From Rhizophagus irregularis (Eukaryota; Glomeromycota; Glomeromycetes; Glomerales; Glomeraceae), in the NCBI RefSeq assembly GCF_026210795.1, contig NC_089442.1:682001-746000 (forward strand): DNA of 64,000 nt, written 5' to 3'. The notes under the pieces are model-generated. The model saw only the letters and a program-made list of their open reading frames with translations, was not told the origin of the DNA and ran no database searches. The translations under genes were made by a program, and so were the position numbers. Below, in pieces: positions 21,265 through 33,300 of this stretch; the first letter of the stretch is position 1; the number at the start of each line of letters is the position of its first letter.

Positions 21265-21720
21265 TTTCTGTATTTTGGAAAGGCTTTTATTTCTTCTTTT
21301 TTTAGGTTTATGGATGATTCTTGGACAATTATTCATGGTAGGTTTATTTGTGTGGGTGTTAATGGTGACGTTATTAAACTACATTAACATCCCTTTTTTT
21401 ATTTTTAGATTCCCAGATAATTTTAAACAACATTCTTCATGGTAGATCCTTTGCATGGTGTTTAATGGTGTATTGTTTAATAATATTAATGCCTTTTTTT
21501 ATTTTTTTTAGATTTTTGGATGGTGTCAATAAATTTTTTGGATAATTATGTGATGGTTTTAATGGTAGTACTAACCCCATTATTTACTTTGTTTTCTAGG
21601 ATTTTATTATGGTACGTAGGTTTTTTATTAAATTTGGTGATAATGGTGCTATTAAACAAAACTAATAATGCCTTCTTATTTTTGTAGCGTTTTTTGGATA
21701 GGAAACGCAAATGACATTAG
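21265..21720 (+). other. Microexon-like splice-site array (first array)
   Basis: After the stop codon come repeated blocks: a TTTTTAG acceptor, a 12-50 base segment containing ttttggat or a related phrase, and an ATG-GT donor (catg|gtaggt, catg|gtagat, tatg|gtacgt). The intervening ~60-100 base stretches carry an attaat- or ctaac-type branch site. They could be 3'UTR exons of the upstream gene or remnants of a larger gene. Confidence 0.4.
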
Positions 21721-22010
21721 ACGCGATGAGATATCAAAGACATCTGAGACGTATTAGAAGTTTTTTGTTGGAATCGAACCAACTGGAAAAATGTTCCAAA
21801 CCATTAACAACATTTATAGTTTAGAAAGATAAAATATTAATGTAACACATATAATAAATATCTAGTTTTAAGCAAATAAAATAAATAAATGATGTTTATT
21901 AATAAATAATAATATACAATACACATAAAAATCAGTAAAATATCGGGATATATCAGGATATATTATCAATGAAACATTGTATTTTGATAATATACGGCAA
22001 TAATTGAAAG
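21720..22010. other. AT-rich sequence, no gene
   Basis: A T-arm-like hairpin at 21767-21783 was considered as a tRNA and rejected. Nothing else supported. Confidence 0.3.
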
Positions 22011-22160
22011 TGCGAAAATTATTAGTACTCCATAAGTATTGCTCCGATTACTATGAAAATTTACGTGCAGGTAGATTCGACATCGCCGAACAACATTACT
22101 TAAACTTGAAAAGGCGATTACATTTGACTAAAATGCATTCCGAGCGTACCGACGTTAGTA
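22000..22160 (-). repeat. Diverged single unit of the 185 bp satellite
   Basis: Read on the minus strand, this has the same order of blocks as the satellite: acgctcggaatgcatttt, tagtcaaatgtaatcg, a tttcaagtttaagt block, then aaattttcatagtaatcg and a ctaataattttcgcac end. It is a lone, inverted, highly diverged copy, suggesting the satellite grew from a dispersed repeat. Confidence 0.5.
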
Positions 22161-23450
22161 AAAAAATAAAAAAATAAAAAAATAAAGTAATATTATTGTG
22201 AAAAATACAATTTTTTTTATGAGTATGATGTCTAATTTTATGAGAATTAGATGTAATAAGTTCAATAATGTATTTGAAAACAAATTATCAGTTTAAAAAT
22301 TTATTTTATAAAAATTTTTGAACGTGTGAAATTTAATTTTATTTTTTATATATAAAAAATTACTCCTGTTACGCAAATCTATATATGACTATTCATTTCT
22401 AATTTATTTGCTACGCAAATACAAATATGACGTTATGGAAATTTTACCCCTAAATACGCAAAATTCTATATGACTTAATAAAAAATTTTATATGATGAAT
22501 AAGCAAATTTTTTTGTTACCGTTCATTCCAAAAGGATGGGAATAGAAAAATTATTATTAATACAACTGAGTTTTTTTGTAAAAAAAGTGATTAAAATTTC
22601 ATTAACTGGAAAAATTATATTAGCAATAAAGAATTGTGTACATATGAACATATGACCTGACCGCTAATCAAATAACATGGACAGATCATGTTACATAATT
22701 CAAATTATTTATACAGACAGTATGACAGAATATTTCTCGGTTTACACAATTTTTTAAAAAGCTATCAATCGGCCGGTAAGTTGTACAACCGATACCAAAA
22801 CTGCATATATATATAGTAAATAAATAATATTAAATTAATATTAATAATAAATAAATATTGCACATAATTATAATTTATTTATTAAATATATTAAATAATT
22901 CACTCAGTTTATACAATTATCGATCAGCCAGTAAGTTATATGGCCAATACCAAAACTGTGGTTTTTAATATATATATATAGTTAATAAATAATATTAATT
23001 ATTTATCAATATATTAAATAATTTTAGATATAACAGCTAAGTCATATATATAGCGAATAATAATTGCATTAATTACATGATAAATAAAATGAATAATCAC
23101 GTATTTTACATTATTTTTAGGAAAAAACTGGTAATTAATTACCAGAATTACAAATAAGAAAAATAAGATAATAAAATCCATGTATTACATAACACATATG
23201 ATCTTCGGGAATCGGATATTTTGGCAGGTTTCGGCCTATCTTAAGATTCGGCCTAATTTTGAAGTTTCAGTCAAAATTACAAATTTCAGCCAAAATTTTG
23301 GATTTCTGGAATTTTATTGGTTAAACCCTTTCACAATTTAAAAATAGGGTTTTAGTAAAAGACCCTTTATTTTGGTATATTAACACTGAAATGTAATTAA
23401 AATTCTTACATTAATAAATACATTTTTAATTTTTTCATATAATATAAAAC
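22160..23450. repeat. AT-rich sequence with a duplicated ~130 bp block
   Basis: The blocks at about 22738-22860 and 22905-23020 share gccagtaagttata…ccaataccaaaactg followed by ta-dinucleotides and gtaaataaataatatt. At 23190-23300 several ggcctaat and gtttcggcc motifs occur, a motif common to dispersed repeats in this window. No gene seen. Confidence 0.45.
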
Positions 23451-23451
23451 T

Positions 23452-26400
23452 ATGAGTTTTACTGTTAATCATTGGAGAGTTGAAGTATCAGATAATGATT
23501 CTGAATCTTATTTGAACTCAGAACATGAAAATTTTGATAGTTCATTATTTTCAAGTTATGCAGTTCGTCAACAAGCTAATGCAGATCATTCTCGAATTCC
23601 AATTCAACCATCTTTGTCTTCTGCAAACATCACCTTTAGAGCTTATTTTCCATCCTGGCAACCTTCTATAAAATTGTGTAACTTACAAGATCGGTTTAAT
23701 ACAACTATTCTTACTCAATATCCATGTGTTCCATGTAGTTATTGTTCTCGTTTACAGTATCCAACAAAGGCAAAGTGGGAACTATATGATAGAACATTTA
23801 AATATCCTTTAGAAGAAGCTTATTCAAATAATCCACAAATCACATTAGTTTTTCATACTGATGATTCTCAACCTGCACGTATAGCAACATGTTCTTCTTG
23901 TTATAATTCTAATAATCATCTTAAAATACCAATTCCTGATCCTATACCTGATGAAATTCAAAGTGTGCCTTTATATCATCGAATTTATCTCTCACCTATT
24001 CATCTTAGTTGTTCATTAGGCCGAGTTCCAAATAGCAATGCTTACACAAACTATCATCACTTAACTGGAACCTTTAACTACTCAAAAAATATTAATGCAC
24101 TTGCATTATATTCTGGTACCATTGGTGCTATACTAAATAATAATCAATCAAATTCATGGTATCATTCTTCACTTGATAATGCAGCAAGATGGTTACGAGA
24201 TCATAATCCTTATTTTAAACCATATCAAACTTTAATTAATCGTGGAACATGGGATGGGGCACCAATTATCTTTCCAAATGCCTCACTTAGTAATACTTCT
24301 CAAAATCAAGACCAACCATTATTTAACATTAATTCACGTCCTTCTGCTGTAATACTACCTCCCTATGAACTTGATGCAGAAATTCATAATGAAGATTACC
24401 ATTATAATCGATTAATGGCAGGATTTTTAACTGATCCATATAATAAAAAATTACCAATATCTTTTTATGATAAAAATATTGAACCACTTTTATTTCCTGA
24501 CCTTTTTCCATATGGAAAAGGATTTTATATAAATGATGAAAATACAAATCGGCGATTTACAGATAGTTTAGGTAATTATGCAAAATCTTTACTACTTTGT
24601 CCTGATCCCAGATGGAGATTATCTTGGTATTGGCCTCATTATATTTATTTAACAATTGAAAAATTAAGAAATCACCAAAATAGAAATCGAATTTTAAATC
24701 AATATAATACTTCACTATCACATCAATTAACAACAGCAGATTTAATTACCAATAGTATTTATACTGGACGTCCAATAATTAATGAAAAAAATACAACAAC
24801 TATACCTTCTTATATTAGAACAGGAGATTCTTATTTTCGCCAAAAAGAACATCATATTAATACTATGGTTCAAGGATCTGGTTTACCACAAATTTTTTAT
24901 ACTATGACTATGGCTGAAAATCATTGGTAACAAAGATCCCCTTCCTTCTAATCGTCCATTTCATACCTACTTGCATTATCATCATCGTTTAGCATCAATG
25001 CATCAATATCTTTGGAAAAATCCAAATTTAACTGATTGGGGTAACTGGTTACATCATTTTGAACGTGATGAATTTCAAAATCGTGGAGCAATTCATACAC
25101 ATGGTATAGCTTATTTATCTAAATCAATTTCTGAATTAATTGATTCTAATGTAATTAGAGCAGATATGCCAGATCCCAATTCTGAACCAGAATTATATGA
25201 ATTGGTTAAAAAACATCAAATTCATACTTGTGATTCACGTTGTGGAGGTCCAGCTCCATCTGGTTCACGTTGCAAAAAAGGTTTTCCTCAACCATATTCA
25301 GATACTACACATGAAGATCCTAATTCCTTAAGATATATTTATCATCGTACTAAAGAAGAAGATTTATATGTTATTCCATATCATGCACCAACATTATTTT
25401 TATGGAATGGTCATATTAATTTTCAATATGTAACAACACATCAATTTGCAAAATATATGACTAAGTATGTTACAAAATCTGAACCATCAGAATATTTTGA
25501 TATTTCTGAACCTGATGCATTTCGAAAACATATTTTAGCAAGACGTCTTGGATCAATGGAATTAATGATTCTTTTACTTGGATATTCAATATGTCGATCA
25601 TCAATTGCTGTTGAATTTCTTCCTTCTATTCCTCCTGAAATAAGAACTAAATCTATAAAACCACTTTATTTATTACAACAAGAAGAACAATTATCTCCCT
25701 ATTGGGATGATGCCATTGATAAATATTTTGATCGTCCATCTGATAATGAATTTGATAGTATGACATATCCTTTTTATCATTGCAATTATACTATACAAAA
25801 AAGTCAGCCAAAAAATGGAATATATTATATAGATAAAAAAAACTGCTTTGTAAGAAAAAGACAAAAAGAAATTCTTGTACATTTTCAACATTTAACAATT
25901 CAGCAATCAGAATCATTTTATTATCAACAATTACTACTTAGATTACCTGTTAGAAGTGAAACTGATTTAAAAAGCTTATATCAAACTTATAAAGCTCATT
26001 TTGAAGCTAAATATCCTACTGAATATTCATTAACTTTAAATTTTGTACAAAATTCAATGCAATCTAATATTCAAAGATATACAAATAATTATCAAAATTT
26101 AGTTAATAATTTGATATCTTCATTGCATGTAAACTTACAAGAAATTATTGGAAATCAGTTAAATAATTTGTTACGTCAACCTATTCGCTCTTTAAATCTC
26201 TCATCTATGCTACTTTCTGAAGATCAATACAAAATAATGAATATACTTACAAATAGTTGGGGAGAAAGATTACATTCTAAACATCCTTATTTTTTTCTAA
26301 CTGGTTCAGCAGGTACTGGTAAATCTTTTATGATACATCTAATTAAAAATTTTTTAGCTGATAAAAAAACTGAATATTTATTGATGGCTCCTACTGGTGT

Positions 26401-27523
26401 TGCTGCACAAAATGTAAATGGAAAAACTATACATTCAGCACTATATATTAGAAATACTCAAACCTATTTTGAAACATTATCTCATTATAATAATCAACAA
26501 TTTGAAAAACTTAGCCAGATTAAAGCTATTATAATTGAAGAAGTATCAATGGTATCATCAATTCTTTTATCTTTTATTAGTTCATTATTTGCAAAAATTA
26601 ACAAATCACCAGTACCTTTTGGTGGAATTCCAACTTTACTAATTGGAGATATTGCTCAACTTCCACCTGTAAGTGGTAAACAAGTTTTTTATGCTCCAGA
26701 ATGGCAAGAATTTTTCCCACTTTTTCTTACAACTTCTCATCGCCAACAAGATAGATCATTTTATAATATATTAGAAGAAATGCGAATAGGAAATATAAGT
26801 TCAGAAACAAGAAGATTAATTGATGAAAAAGTGCAATCATATCAAAGTAACAATGAAATGTCAACTGATACTACCTATATTTTTGGATTTCGTCATAGTG
26901 CAGATTCAATTAATAATTTAATCTGTGGTTATCTTCCTATTTTTAAAGATATCTCCTCTGGATTTTTAATTTCTACAGCTATTGATTATGTTAATGAAAA
27001 AGAATGTATACCAAAAGAATATGATAAACAATTTAGACATTATACTAATTTACCATCTGAATTAATAATAAGAGAAGGAGCAAGAGTAATGTTTCTAACT
27101 AACAAATTATTTAATGAACAACTTTGTAATGGATCAATTGGTGTGGTAACTAAATTAATAAATGAAAATCAAGTAGAAGTGGCATTTCCAATAAATAATG
27201 GGATAAATCAAGTTATAGTAGAAAAAATTACAACTTATTTTAACTTACATGGAGCTTCAGCACAACGAACACAATTTCCACTTCAAAATGCATTTGCTCT
27301 AACTGTACACAAGACACAAGGCCTTACATTACCCCATGTAACTGTATCATTGGATGAACAAATGTTTGCTCATGGGCAATCTTATGTAGCAATAAGTCGT
27401 GCCACATCTTGGGAAAATCTAGAAATCCAATCTTTTGATCCAAATGCAATAAAAGTAGATGATGCAATGTTGTCAGAATTAAATAGATTACAGGAGAAGT
27501 TCAATACAATGTATTTATCATAA
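23452..27523 (+). pseudogene. Helitron Rep-helicase with one frameshift
   Basis: Two ORFs, 23452-24930 and one open through 27523, form one Helitron transposase of about 1,356 residues interrupted by a single extra base around 24928 (…ENHW stop; the next frame continues NKDPLPSNRPF). The first part holds the Helitron N-terminal region with Cys pairs (CVPCSYCSRL) and IYLSPIHLSCSLGR. The second has the HUH nuclease motif in RGAIHTHG (25087-25104), the Tyr pair in AKYMTKYVTK (~25450), and a PIF1-type helicase: GSAGTGKS Walker A (~26302), IIIEEVSM Walker B, GDIAQLPP, and the C-terminal HKTQGLTL and YVAISRATSW. Catalytic motifs are all present. It drives rolling-circle transposition if the frameshift is bypassed or a sequencing error. 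Element ends were not located. Confidence 0.85.
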
Positions 27524-29500
27524 TAGCATCCAATCTAATTTTTTTAAATCACTATACTTAACATTATCATCATATCTAATATTTTACTAAAATTAATACA
27601 AACTATTATATTTATATTTATCTTTATATTATTATCACTTAACATGTTACAGAATCAATTCATTTTGATCATTAAATATAATATTTCTTTAATAAAACTA
27701 ATAAACTCAAAATAAACCATAAAATTTATTATTTGATAAAAATACAAAATACAAATCAACTTTTTAATATAAACCCTATTATATTACTTAAAATATATAT
27801 AAATAATTACTGAATAATGCAATAATTATATTATAACTCACTAACAATACCAAATTACCCTAGTTTATGTTTTATAATAAAAAAGAATATCATATATTAT
27901 ATACACAATATATAAAAATAGTTACCAAAATTTTCGGTCAACATTGTCTTATCATATCGGCGGATTTGTTTCATCACCTAAATATGCTGAATTTTGGCAT
28001 TATGCAAGCATAGCAAAGTTAAGGATGCATTGTACGATATCCATAAAGATGTGTGATTAAAAAAAAATCAATTTTGATACGATTTTAATTTTGGCCGGAA
28101 TTAACATAATTTTGGCCAGATTTATGATATGTAGATCAGTGTAACATCATATGATAACGCTAAGCCACTCCAATAAAATGTTTTTTTTTACTTTCGCTTC
28201 TTTTTAATTTAATTTCTAATTTTAAAAGGTACACAAGTAGTATACGAGTCTCAAGTTAAAACTAAAAAATTGATTTTTAAATTATAAATTTAATCTATTA
28301 CAGTATTTATAATACTTTAAATTTAAGTATAATAAGAAACATAAAACATTTTGAACACTCAACACTTGTGACAAAAAAATAGTGAAATATAAAGATAACC
28401 ACCCAAACTCTTTTCAAAAATTCACTTTCAAAATATCTTTACAATAAGTCTTCTCAAATGAACCTATATAAGCAAAAGGGGAGAATTTAGAACAATATTA
28501 TTTAAAAAACTTAGATCTAAATGGTAAAAAGAAAAAAAAAGAAAAGAAATAGAAAACTAGCCAAAAGAATAAAAAAAAACTCCAGCACTAAATATTCATA
28601 CAACTCACAGACTGACATACCTTAAGTCGGATGGGTTGTAACTATGTCGGATGGGTTAAAACACGGTTTTTTTTAAAATATTTTTTTTTTTAACGTTGGC
28701 AAGTTCAAAAAAAAAATTTTTTCAATTGATCTACAACTCACCTGATGTGAAATCTTGTGTTTGCTGATCAGTTTAGTATTACGCAAAAGGACCAATGAGG
28801 CAATAAAGCAATTTTATCCCGTGAATCAAATCCGCCCATATGTTATTGTCGGTCACAATTATTGAACTTGATTTAAAATTTGATTTAATTTTGCAGAATA
28901 ATCTATTTTTCTACTCGTATAACAAGTTGACAGATGATTATTCTGAGTAATAGGTTATATAGCTACTTTGAAAAGAATTTATGATGAAAAAAATTTGAGA
29001 AGTCATCTTCAAAAAATTCCAATTATTTGTTACATAATACATACTTTTTTTACTATAACAGTAATATACTATTCACCATTGAATTTTATTGTTTTTATTT
29101 CCAGAATTTGTATTGATAAAGTAAGTTTTAGAATTAATAATCTAAAAATTTGCAAAGTGAGAGTATTATTTTGGTTTTGCCTTTAACATTATTTTAATTT
29201 AAAGTATATTAAACATATCTGTTTATTTACTTCAATTATTATGAATATTAAATTTATAAATATTAGAGATAATTTTTTTATTTTTTATAAGTTGGTACAT
29301 TTGCTCAATTACAAACTGATTTTATTTATGCAAAAAAAAAATTTATGTATACTCTATAATCAGTGTTGAACAAAATACTGTGTATTTAATATAAAATATA
29401 AAAATAATGAATAAAATGGTAAATTATTCCGATGATAACCTATTAATAATTTTAATTTAATAAATTCCTTTGTTAAATCTTCAAAATTTGAATAAAGGTA
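27524..29500. other. AT-rich flank between Helitron and kinase array
   Basis: Contains ttttggcc/ggccg motifs near 27930-28130, like other dispersed repeats here, and a gtcggatgggtt 12-mer repeated at 28626 and 28651. A Helitron 3' end (hairpin plus CTRR) could lie here but was not recognised. The short ORF at 28968-29186 is not convincing. Confidence 0.35.
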
Positions 29501-29507
29501 CTATAAC

Positions 29508-30338
29508 TTACTTTGTAAAATCAATAACTTCTACTGAATTATTGTTGATATTATCATACTTTGGGAGATCCTTTGTAAATGGATTAAGTAACCGAGAAGT
29601 ATAACAAGCTTTTGGATGAGTAGTTAATTGGTTACTTCTAATACATGAAAATCTTAATTTTTTATTTTGTGCTTCTTCAATTTGCTTATTAATTTCTTCT
29701 TTAATTTCAGTAGCATTTGGTCTATTATTTGGATTCGTATCCCAACACTTTTTCATCAATTCAATGTAACATTGTGGTGCTTCATGCTCATTAATTTCAG
29801 GTCTAATTCCATTGCATATCTTTAATGCTAAAATATTATCATGAGCACAATTAGCAAAGGGTTGTCTTCTAGTTGCTATAAAATACATAATCATACCAAA
29901 ACTATATATATCTGCTGCTTGAGTATAAGGATTTCCTTTTAATACTTCAGGAGCTACATAAGACATAACTCCATAAACTTTTGTTTCATCTGTATTACTT
30001 ATATTACTGACTTCTCTACATAATCCCATATCTGAAATGCATATTTTATTAATAGATTTAGAATGAGCAAAATATTCAATATTAGGCAATATTAATATAT
30101 TTCCTGTATGTAAATCATGATGAACCATTTGATTGTCATGAATAATTTTAAGACAATCAATAATATTATTCAATATATATAATTTTTCAGACCAATACCA
30201 AGATTGTTTAATATATTTATAATTAACAAAATTTCCATCTGCAAGTTGAAGAACTATAATATAATCTTTTGTATATGGATCTTGAGATATTCCATATATT
30301 TTAAGAATTCCATTATCACAAATAGAGTAATTTTTAAC
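29508..30338 (-). CDS. Kinase array exon 15: hinge and C-lobe
   Basis: 276 residues to the stop: YGISQDPYTKDYIIVLQ hinge, HHDLHTGNIL catalytic loop (Asp kept, preceding Arg replaced by His), ISDMGLC in place of DFG, VMSYVAPEVL, DIYSFGMIM, CW-x5-RP and the family tail HPKACYTSRLLN. The catalytic Asp and metal Asp are present, so activity is possible. It is the only C-lobe in the locus. The last codons AAG-TAA-GTT overlap a GTAAGT donor, so a further terminal exon is possible. Confidence 0.85.
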   Translation of the reverse strand, partial: VKNYSICDNGILKIYGISQDPYTKDYIIVLQLADGNFVNYKYIKQSWYWSEKLYILNNIIDCLKIIHDNQMVHHDLHTGNILILPNIEYFAHSKSINKICISDMGLCREVSNISNTDETKVYGVMSYVAPEVLKGNPYTQAADIYSFGMIMYFIATRRQPFANCAHDNILALKICNGIRPEINEHEAPQCYIELMKKCWDTNPNNRPNATEIKEEINKQIEEAQNKKLRFSCIRSNQLTTHPKACYTSRLLNPFTKDLPKYDNINNNSVEVIDFTK

Positions 30339-33300
30339 CTAATAAATTTTTTAAAAAAAATTGTTATATTAAAAGATATTGATTAGCTTCATTAATTTAA
30401 AGAAATTATACCTCATTTAATAATCCATTTGAAATATCTTGTGAATTGTTTAAACATTTTAAAGCAACTTTAATATCACGTGTCCTTTCCAACTCTTCAT
30501 AATTTGTATTACATTGTAATAGCCCATTTTTCCATAATGCTGAATATACTGTAGAAAAACCACCTTTACCTATTTTTTTGATATTACTAAACTGGTAGTA
30601 TGGTATCCATTCAACTATTATATCACCACAATTTTTAATTTTTAATTGCATTTCTTGAATTAGTTCATCAATTTTTTCATTTCCACTAGTCCAGTTTGCA
30701 AAATTATTTTTTAAATAATTAATCTGGCATGATTTGCACCACTCATATCTTATATCAGTATATTGATTGCTACATTTTTTACAATAACAATCTTCAAGAA
30801 TTATAATATAATCTTTTGTATTTGGATTTTGAGATATTCCATATATATTAGGCATAATGTTAATACTATCATATGATGTACCTTTAGTTGAATATACTAT
30901 AAAGTTCATCACATTATGATTATCAGTAAATGTTAATTTATTATCTAGTTTTAGTTTAATAGAATATGATTTAACCTGTTAAAATGCACAAAATCATTAA
31001 AATAAAGTAATTAAATTAAATGACAAAAGATAAAATTTATACCTTATTTAAAAATTCATTGGAAATATTTTGTGAATTATAAAAGCATTTTAAAGCAACC
31101 TTTTTATTAGGTATTCTCTTCCATTCTTCTTGATTATATTTTAATGGTCCATCCATCCATATTGCTGAATATATTATATTACAATTATTTTTATCAATTT
31201 CTTTAATATCATTAAACTGATTATATGGTATCCATTCAACTATTATGTCATCATAATTTCTAATTTTTAGTCGCATTTCTTGAATTAATTCAATAATTTT
31301 TTCATTACTGCTAGTCCAATTTATAAAATTAGTTTTTAGATTATTTATTTGACATAATTTACACCATTTATAGCTCAAATCAGTATATATTTCATTACAT
31401 ATTTCACAATGCTTTCCATTTTCAAGAACTATAATATATTTTTTTGTATCTGGATTTTGGGATATTCCATATATTTTAATAATATTATCATATTCAACAA
31501 AATAGGATTTAATCTATTAATTATTAAATATAAGAAAGGTTATAAAAATAAATTATATTGCAAAGAAATTAGAAAATTTCATACCTTATTTAAAAATTCA
31601 TTTGTAATATTATTTTGTGAATTAACTAAATATTTTAAAGTAACCTCTTTATTAGATATCTTTTTCTGTTCTATCTTATTATAATTATATTTTAATGAAC
31701 CATCTGTCCATATTGCTGAATATAATGGAGCAGAATCATTTTTGCCTACTTTTTTGATTTCATTAAGCTGATTATATGGTATCCATTCAACTATTATATC
31801 ATTACAATTTTTAATTTTCAATTGCATTTCTTGAATTAATTCATCAATTTGATTATTTCCACTGGTCCAATTCACAAAATTCTTCTTTAAATTATTTATC
31901 TGGCATGTTTTGCACCATTTATTATTAGTATATATATTAATACATTCTTCACAAATAATCCCATCTTGAATAACTAAGATATAATTTTTTGTATCAGGAT
32001 TTTGAGATATTCCATATATTTTAGGAAAATTATCTATACTTTCAATAGAATAAAATTCAGTTTCCTAGATATATTAAAAATTATTATATTAAAAAATAAT
32101 ATTAATAAAAAAATTACAATGAAATTAAAATTTTGTACCTTATTTAAAATTTTATTGGTAATATTTTGTGAATTATATAAACATTTTAAAGCAACTTCTC
32201 TATTAGGTATCCTTTCCCATTCATTTTGCATATACTTTAATGGGCCATTTATCCATATTGCTGAATATAGTAAGGTGAGATCGCTTTTACCTATTTTTTT
32301 AATATTATTAAACTGGTTATATGGTATCCATTCAAATATTGTATCATCATGTCTTTCAAATTCTAATTGCATTCCTTGAATAAATTTATCAATTATTTTA
32401 TTTCTACTAGTCCAATTTGCAAAATTTGTTTTTAAATTATTTATTTGACATGATTCACACCAATTTAAGTATATTAATGTGTATATTTCTCCACACTTTT
32501 CACAATGATTTCCATATTCAAGAACTAAAAGATAATTTTTTGTATTTGGGTTTTGTGATATTCCATATATTTTAGGAGGATTACAAGTAAAATCGTCCTC
32601 ATCTATTACAATATCATATGGTTTAATTTGCTAAAATATAAAAGATTTTTATTATACACATGTAATAAGGAATCATAAATATTATAAATGAATTTGAAAT
32701 TTTATACCTCATTTAAAAACTCTTCAGTAATATCTTGTGAATTATGTAAATATTTTAAAGCAACTTTAATATTAGGTATTCTTTTCCATTTATAATAATC
32801 ATGTTGCAATGGACCATTCATCCAATTTGCTAAATATAATGTAAAAAAATCACCTTGAACTATTTCTTTAATATTATTAAATTGATTATATGGTATCCAT
32901 TCAACTACTGTATTATTATACTTTTCAATTCTTAATTGCATACATTGAATAACTTCATCAATTATTTCATTTCCACTAGTCCAATTTACAAAATTTTGTT
33001 TTAAATTATTTATTTGACATGAATTGCACCATTTATAATTTAAATCTTTATACATTTTACCACAGTTTTCACAATGCCAATCTTGAAGTACTATAATATA
33101 ATCTTTTGAATCTGGGTTTTGAGATATTCCATATACTTTGACGATATTGTTAAAACGATTTAATCCATAATTTTTTGAAAAAAGTTTAGATGCTTCAATG
33201 ACACAATCCCTTATACGTTTTTCAGTAATATATGTTTTAATCTGTAAAATATAAGAAAAATCATTAACACTAAGTATTTATATTGAATTATAAAGAAACC

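Noticed and set aside
21767-21783. Possible tRNA on the minus strand (GTTGG-TTCGATT-CCAAC)
   Set aside because: A good T-arm, but no anticodon arm, D-arm or acceptor stem around it.
28968-29186. 72-codon ORF after the Helitron
   Set aside because: Hydrophobic low-complexity reading in AT-rich DNA, no partner exons.
31409-32379. Plus-strand ORFs of 91 and 125 codons, repeated at 38998-39968
   Set aside because: They recur only because the DNA is duplicated; they run antisense to the kinase exons and are Ile/Phe-rich like random AT-rich reading.
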